NCBI GenBank assembly: GCA_031216445.1
Contig: CM062205.1
Span: 17,135,001 to 17,199,000 of the forward strand
Reading direction: 5' to 3'
DNA: 64,000 bases
DNA from: Lateolabrax maculatus
Taxonomy: Eukaryota > Chordata > Actinopteri > Acropomatiformes > Lateolabracidae
Shown: piece by piece, positions 58,801 through 64,000 of the stretch
Position numbering within the stretch: position 1 is the first letter of the stretch
Layout: each line of letters starts with the position of its first letter
Made by a program: the position numbers and the translations under genes
Notes under the pieces: generated by a model
What the model saw: only the letters and a program-made list of their open reading frames with translations
Databases searched by the model: none
What the model was told of the DNA's origin: nothing

Positions 58801-61800
58801 TTAAATGATTTATCGACTTGTGTTATTGACATAATCGATGTATAACCTAGATGTGTTTATTTTAATCCCAGTACATATATTACTTTCTTAACTTATGTGT
58901 GTTGATTTTAATCATAGATAACATGAAGCAGTTTTGTCCTTCTGTATCTCCTTCCTACGAACCTTATAGTGTAAAGTTATTGAAGGCTGAACAAGAAGAA
59001 GAAAATCAACCACGACAGACTATCAAATTTGTTGCAGATTCATTTTCTGTTGATGAATGGATGGAGCTCTAGAGTACTGTTGATGAGACTATATTAGTAT
59101 TAGATCATAGACACATGAGACATGACAGTGGATCTCATTAAACTAAAATCTGTCATGATGTAAAACATTTTTTTAACAGACATAATCATAAAACTTGCAG
59201 ACATTTTAATATTTTAAGTCCCAAGGAAGTCCGGAAATTATGTGCTGTGTTTTTCACATTTTACGTTAGAGCTATCTGAGTCAGCTATCAGTTCTTCAAT
59301 CTACTTCCTTTTATAACATCAGCTATAAACAGTAAAAAAGAACAAATATTTGCACAGAGGCAGGATGAATAACCGTGTTTGTATAGCAAAGAATAAGCTA
59401 ACCTGGTCAGCGTCCACAAACAGGATTTTGTCGACAGCGAGAGGAAACAGCACGTCCAGGAACAGGATCTTGTAGCCCCAGATGATCCTCTGCTTCTCGG
59501 TCTGTTGGTGAAGCCAGCGAGGCCACTTATACTGGACCAGCTCATACTGGAAACCATATTTCTTCGCCATTTCGGGGATGAAATCCTGCAAGATGGTCAC
59601 ATACAATACAGGCCTGTCAGTGTGTACTAAGGGATGCATCAATATTGCTTTAAATAATGTGTTTTGTAATTATATTGTTTTGAAAAATTAGCAATCTGGT
59701 TACTTAACATGAAATAATTACATAACTGTTGATTTTTACTGGATTTTTTTGACAAGAGTTTTTCAGAATATGTAAAAAGACAACAGAGGCTGAGTGCAGT
59801 TTCACATAAACAGCACTAAATAAAACATTAATGTGCTCTTGAGTTTAAAAAGACTGATCACAGAGAAAGCATTCCTCTTTTGAAAGACAGAGCAAAGACC
59901 AAAGTTGAAACAAAAAAGGTGAAATATCTTCTTTTCTGTTCTGAGAATATGTGTCTGAATGTTTTTGGACATTGATAAAATCCTATTTCAATAACCAGTT
60001 GAACTGGCTGGCCGTTTGTGTTATGCCTTCAGTTGGAATGAAATATCTTTTCAACAATTCAGGGAAGTCGGGACAAACCAGCAACTTAATAATTGACCTT
60101 TCTAGGAACTGAGCTATAGCTGCCCGCCCACAGATTTAATCAAATTACACTAATACCAACATCTTTAAGAACAATCCTTTATACTGCAAGACTGGATGGA
60201 GTTAACTATGGAACTGAGTGGGCTTCTGGTAATGATAAATGTAACTATGAGCCAAGAAAAGCATTCATTAAGAGATCGCTCCTGTTTGAAGCTCACATAA
60301 CTGACGGGCGGAGAAAAAGCTCCAGCTGTCAGAGAAAATCTCCACATCCATGATGATAAGCCACTGATTTTTAAAATAACACAAGTTGGGGGGAAAAAAA
60401 TGAAATCCTACCTTGAAAGTCGGGGACAGGTAGTTCTTGAGGAACCAGAACTTGACTGGAGTTTTGGTGTTTTTCAGAACTGACAGCATCATGATCCTGA
60501 GGGGGAAGAAGAATAATAAGACTGGTGGCAACAGAGCTGGGAGAACAAAGGCACTGAAATCAAAAGTCTTTATACACATAAGAGGATGGGATGTTAGTTT
60601 TCAAGGATTTTGGTTGATACGACAATCCCTCTTCTCTGCAGGTCACATCTCTGACACTAACCTGAGGAACCTCTCATACAGATGCCCCGAGGCCACGGAG
60701 AAGATGTTGATCACGTCGTCCTTCTCCTGCTTTAGCTCCTCTGGCTTTCCTCCACCTGTGAATCCTCTGAAACATAAAAGACAAACAGTTTTTTTTTTTT
60801 AAAGTTGACAACTTTCAAAAGGACAAATACATAAAAAAACAGAAAGAGTCAGCAGAAATGTTCAGTCATCAGGTACTTGTAGTATATGGTTAACTAGTTA
60901 GTGATAATGTTAATCGTTCTATATATGTACTAAGGATGCAAACCTATTCTGTTCATTGTTGATTAATTAATTACTTTTTTGAATAATCCTCCAACTGTCA
61001 GAAAATGGTGAAAAATATTCAAAACACAAGGATATAAAATTTTAAAATGAGAGGATCTTTGACATTTTTGCTCAATAAATAACTTAAATTGTTGCAGATT
61101 AATTTTCTGTTGATTCACTAATGGATTTATTGATTTATTGTTTCAGCTCAGTTATTATTTAAGAATCAAAACTGTACCTGGTCAGAGATTTCCAGAAGCC
61201 AGCGTCATTTTCCTCGGTCACGTCACTCAGTAGCTCCTCGTTGAACTTGTCTGGTTTCTTCTGGACCTGATCAACACGCAATTGTAAACCTAGTTAGTTG
61301 AACAATCCATATTAAAAAATAGGTTGTAATTATTTGTTATTACATTGCACACAGAGAGCTTGAATTCCATATAATAGGACATTAGCAATGCACTTTTAAG
61401 AAAAATCAGCTTTGCAAATGTTTTATGAGGAAAGAAATGCATTTAACACATTTGTTAGACCTCAAGGATATATAAAATTCTGGTGAGTAACACTGAATGT
61501 AAACAGAAACTTTGTTTGTTTACAAGAAAACTCCACAGGGCCCCTTTAATACTGAGGTGAGTTTGAAGTACTACCATATATAGAATATGTGGATTTAAGT
61601 TTGGAATTTATAAATTCCTGGATTTACTTGGGACTAAGAACATGAGGACATGAGACTAAGAAAATTGAACTGAACTGTCCTGGATTTGGTTTTGTTTACT
61701 TGGGGACAAAAATGAACTAACTCTGTGAAAGGACATATTCCTATCACTGTTTCCATGTTATTGTGCCAGACAGTCATCACTTTATTACAGATAAACTGAC

Positions 61801-64000
61801 CTTGACTTTAATGATCCTGCTCTTGAAGTTGTTCAGCACGACTATAATGTCATCAGAGTCTGCCGGAGAGTCGGTGCCATCGTGGCTGCAATGAGAAAGA
61901 AAGGATAAGAAAAAGATTAGAAGGGAAAGTTTACAACTAGTTTGTAAATCCAAGAGTCAGGGCACAGGCTGGATTTAAAAACTAATAGGACATTTCAACT
62001 CTGTGACACTATAAAGCCGATGCTCCATGTTCCTACCTGTAAATCTTGTAGATCTCATCAGAGCGTCCTTTCCTCAGCTTCAGGATCCATGCGCCTGGGT
62101 TCGCCTTCAGCTGGAAGTAACCCTACAGGGCAGAACAGAAAAGATTAACAGTGTTTGTGACTATAATAATAATAATAATAATAATAATAAAGTAGAAATT
62201 CAACCAAATACAAAAAAAATAAGCAGTTCACCACCCAGGAAAGCAATAAAAAGTATTAAAAAACTAAAGTTGCAAAGGTTTTATGGTTTCAGCAAATTTT
62301 GTCTCTAGGTAATGAGATGCTCATAGTTCAACTCACCAGGTTTGCCATGACGATTGTATCCACGAGGACCGGCTCAGACGCAGTTCCTAGGGTGAACTGG
62401 AGGCCACGTGGCGGCTGGCCTGAACTGACATCAAAACAATGGCCTTCCAACAAAAGGTGCTCCAACTCGTACTCTGCTGCTACCATATTCTCCACCTGCA
62501 CACACAGGAGTCCAGACAGGTTTATTTTGCACAGCCCAATATCAGCAGCCAAAGGTTTTACAGTCACACATTAGTGATGGTTCTCAAACAAACCCAAGGT
62601 CTTCGAGAAGGGAAAGAACGGAAGAAAAACTTTTTTCATGAGCAAAAATGGAAGAAATCTCAGAAGAGGGAATTTAAAGAGCGAACACCATTCTTTGGTC
62701 AATTAGGGGTATAACAGGAGCTTAAGATACAAACTATGCAACGAAAATGACTGGGGGGGGGGGGGGTGAACCTTATGTTTCAGCTTATAAAAAAGCAAGG
62801 CACAAAAGTAAAAGCTTCATTCAGAGAGCAGGACAGAGTAGGTTGAGCTTCAAACCTATGGGTAAATAAAAAAACGCTCTGAGAAACACTTTTTAATATT
62901 TTACCACCACTGATCCTAACTGAACCTAGACGAACATATTGCTGTACCTCCTGCAGGTAGATGTTGTCCAGGTCGTACCGAGTGTGCACAGACTCGACCA
63001 TCCAGCTCTCGGGAGTGTTGAGGTTCAGGGTGAAGAGGGGAGACTGAGGCATGTCCAGAAACTTGGCCATGGGACCGGGAGAAAAACTACCATCAGCCTG
63101 AAACCCAACCTCCGGCTCCAACACATGACGGTAAAAACTGGAAGAAAACAAAGGGGGATCACTAGCTGCACCGGCAGAAACCAGTTAGACTTTGCTAAAA
63201 TCATCCAGATGATGACTCTTCCATCTGTAATCAAAGAAGCAACCAAGACATCATTGTTCATTTTTACTGATTTTATCAGATTTTCTAAAAGGCACGGACT
63301 GGATTAAGGTGCCCTCTGGAGTTTATTTCTTGTAAACAAAAGTATGTTTACATTCAGTGTTACGCACCAAAACGCATTGTGTGTATCCTTGAGGTCTAAC
63401 AAACATATTGAATGCATTTCCTTCTTCTTACAACATTTACAAAGCTAATTTTTAAATATTTTAAATCCAACATTGTTTACATCCTTGTTTACTGGCTTGA
63501 AGTCTTCTTCCCTGCATTGGTTGGCAGCATAACTTGGCGTGTTACTGCCACCTTTATATTAGTGGAATAGTGTGAAACCATTGGCAGGAATGTGTATAAT
63601 GTCCCTCGCATGCACGTGCATGAGATAAACAAAACAGGGACACAATCAGAGAAATGGTAAACTTCAAAAAGACCAAATATAGACATATACTGATATAACT
63701 AGGATGTAAGGTTTCTGCACTCAGTAAACACTCAGTTTTCTGTTCTCACCTCTTGAGAGGCATTTCCGACAGTTTGGACTGGCAGTTCATGAAGACCCGT
63801 AAGTTAACGTTTACCAGCTGCTTCAGAACCTGCAGGTGGGGAGGTTGTGTGTTAGAGAGGACAAGAAAGACAGGTTAGAAATAAGCTGTGGAATCAACTG
63901 GACAGATCAGTAAGAAAAAGACAGAAAAAGGCGGATCACACAGTCCAACGAGGGACCACATTTGACCTACCAGTAGGAGAGGAGCTAGTTTCTGTGCGTC
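55882..64000 (-). CDS. uggt1: UDP-glucose:glycoprotein glucosyltransferase 1, C-terminal part
   Basis: ER-lumen folding sensor that reglucosylates N-glycans of misfolded glycoproteins so they rebind calnexin/calreticulin. The window holds the end of the sensor region (FLDMPQSPLFTLNLNTPESW, beta-sandwich segments) and the full GT24 catalytic domain, with the DxD metal/UDP-glucose motif in FVDADQ (codons 59406-59414) and the conserved WPRWLHQQTEKQRIIWGYK. The C-terminus is GTDAHIEL; HIEL fits a KDEL-type ER retrieval signal. Coding exons in transcript order: 64000-63971 (partial), 63830-63750, 63137-62948, 62495-62337, 62122-62037, 61885-61801, 61266-61178, 60766-60662, 60496-60412, 59585-59403, 58549-58389, 58285-58171, 57331-57215, 56142-55998, 55901-55882. 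All phases agree. Residue matches favour UGGT1 over UGGT2. The N-terminal thioredoxin-like domains lie beyond 64000. Confidence 0.94.
58612..58862 (-). repeat. Dispersed repeat family A, copy 5
   Basis: On plus it reads TCTTGATTAATCC, GTCCAACAGTCCAAAACC, CACATTTGAGAAG and TTGACATAATCGATG, the complement of the family pattern. In uggt1 intron before exon 58549-58389 (transcript order). A further fragment with CAGATTCATTTTCTGTTGAT lies at about 58995-59075. Confidence 0.6.
60945..61155 (-). repeat. Dispersed repeat family A, copy 6
   Basis: Plus-strand reading: GTTGATTAATTAATTAC, CTGTCAGAAAATGGTGAAAA and CAGATTAATTTTCTGTTGAT ending in TTTCAGCTC, the complement of the family termini. In a uggt1 intron. 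Confidence 0.6.
62163..62191. repeat. (TAA)n microsatellite
   Basis: About nine TAA units in a uggt1 intron, 40 bp upstream (transcript sense) of exon 62122-62037. Confidence 0.9.
62753..62766. repeat. G14 homopolymer
   Basis: A poly-G run on plus (poly-C in the uggt1 transcript) inside an intron. Confidence 0.9.

Overview
This is a stretch of a spliced vertebrate nuclear genome, most likely a percomorph-type teleost fish. Every recognisable protein has a vertebrate ortholog, introns are short (about 70 bp to 2 kb), CA/TG microsatellites are dense, and the dispersed repeats (tRNA-derived SINEs, a 'dead' TTAA/ATCGATT-rich family, a LINE fragment, a small hAT-like element) look like those common in fish genomes. 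There are no bacterial features such as operons, CRISPR arrays or insertion sequences.

Layout. (1) 1-20883, plus strand: the 3' part of pericentrin (pcnt), 35 coding exons ending in the PACT domain; its 5' end lies left of the window. (2) 22787-29260, plus: complete senp2, a SUMO protease, 17 coding exons. (3) 31472-35443, plus: complete transformer-2 (best tra2b), 8 coding exons, plus an unannotated GAA-rich, stop-containing cassette exon in intron 1 that matches the vertebrate TRA2B 'poison exon'. (4) 37603-41989, plus: complete ola1, 10 coding exons, 396 aa. (5) 45365-51728, plus: complete sp3-like zinc-finger transcription factor, 8 coding exons, 644 aa. (6) 64000-55882, minus: the 3' part of uggt1, 15 coding exons in view, ending in an HIEL retrieval signal; its 5' end lies right of the window. 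The first five genes run head to tail on the plus strand; sp3 and uggt1 converge.

I joined exons by hand from splice sites and reading phase. All phases close without a frameshift: pcnt leaves about 2499 residues in the window, senp2 gives 607 aa, tra2b 304 aa, ola1 396 aa and sp3 644 aa. The genes are housekeeping genes and are not a functional cluster: centrosome scaffold, SUMO removal, splicing regulator, P-loop ATPase, GC-box transcription factor and ER glycoprotein folding sensor. From memory, human SENP2/TRA2B (3q27) and OLA1/SP3 (2q31) are also near neighbours, so two ancestral pairs appear to be kept here.

I found no wholly new system. The most informative non-obvious signals are the tra2b poison exon, a conserved separase-type cleavage motif in pericentrin, an in-frame 21-nt pericentrin microexon, a GC-AG intron in senp2, several NAGNAG acceptors, a small hAT-like element with near-perfect 8-bp target duplication in sp3, and a compound direct/inverted repeat array between ola1 and sp3.
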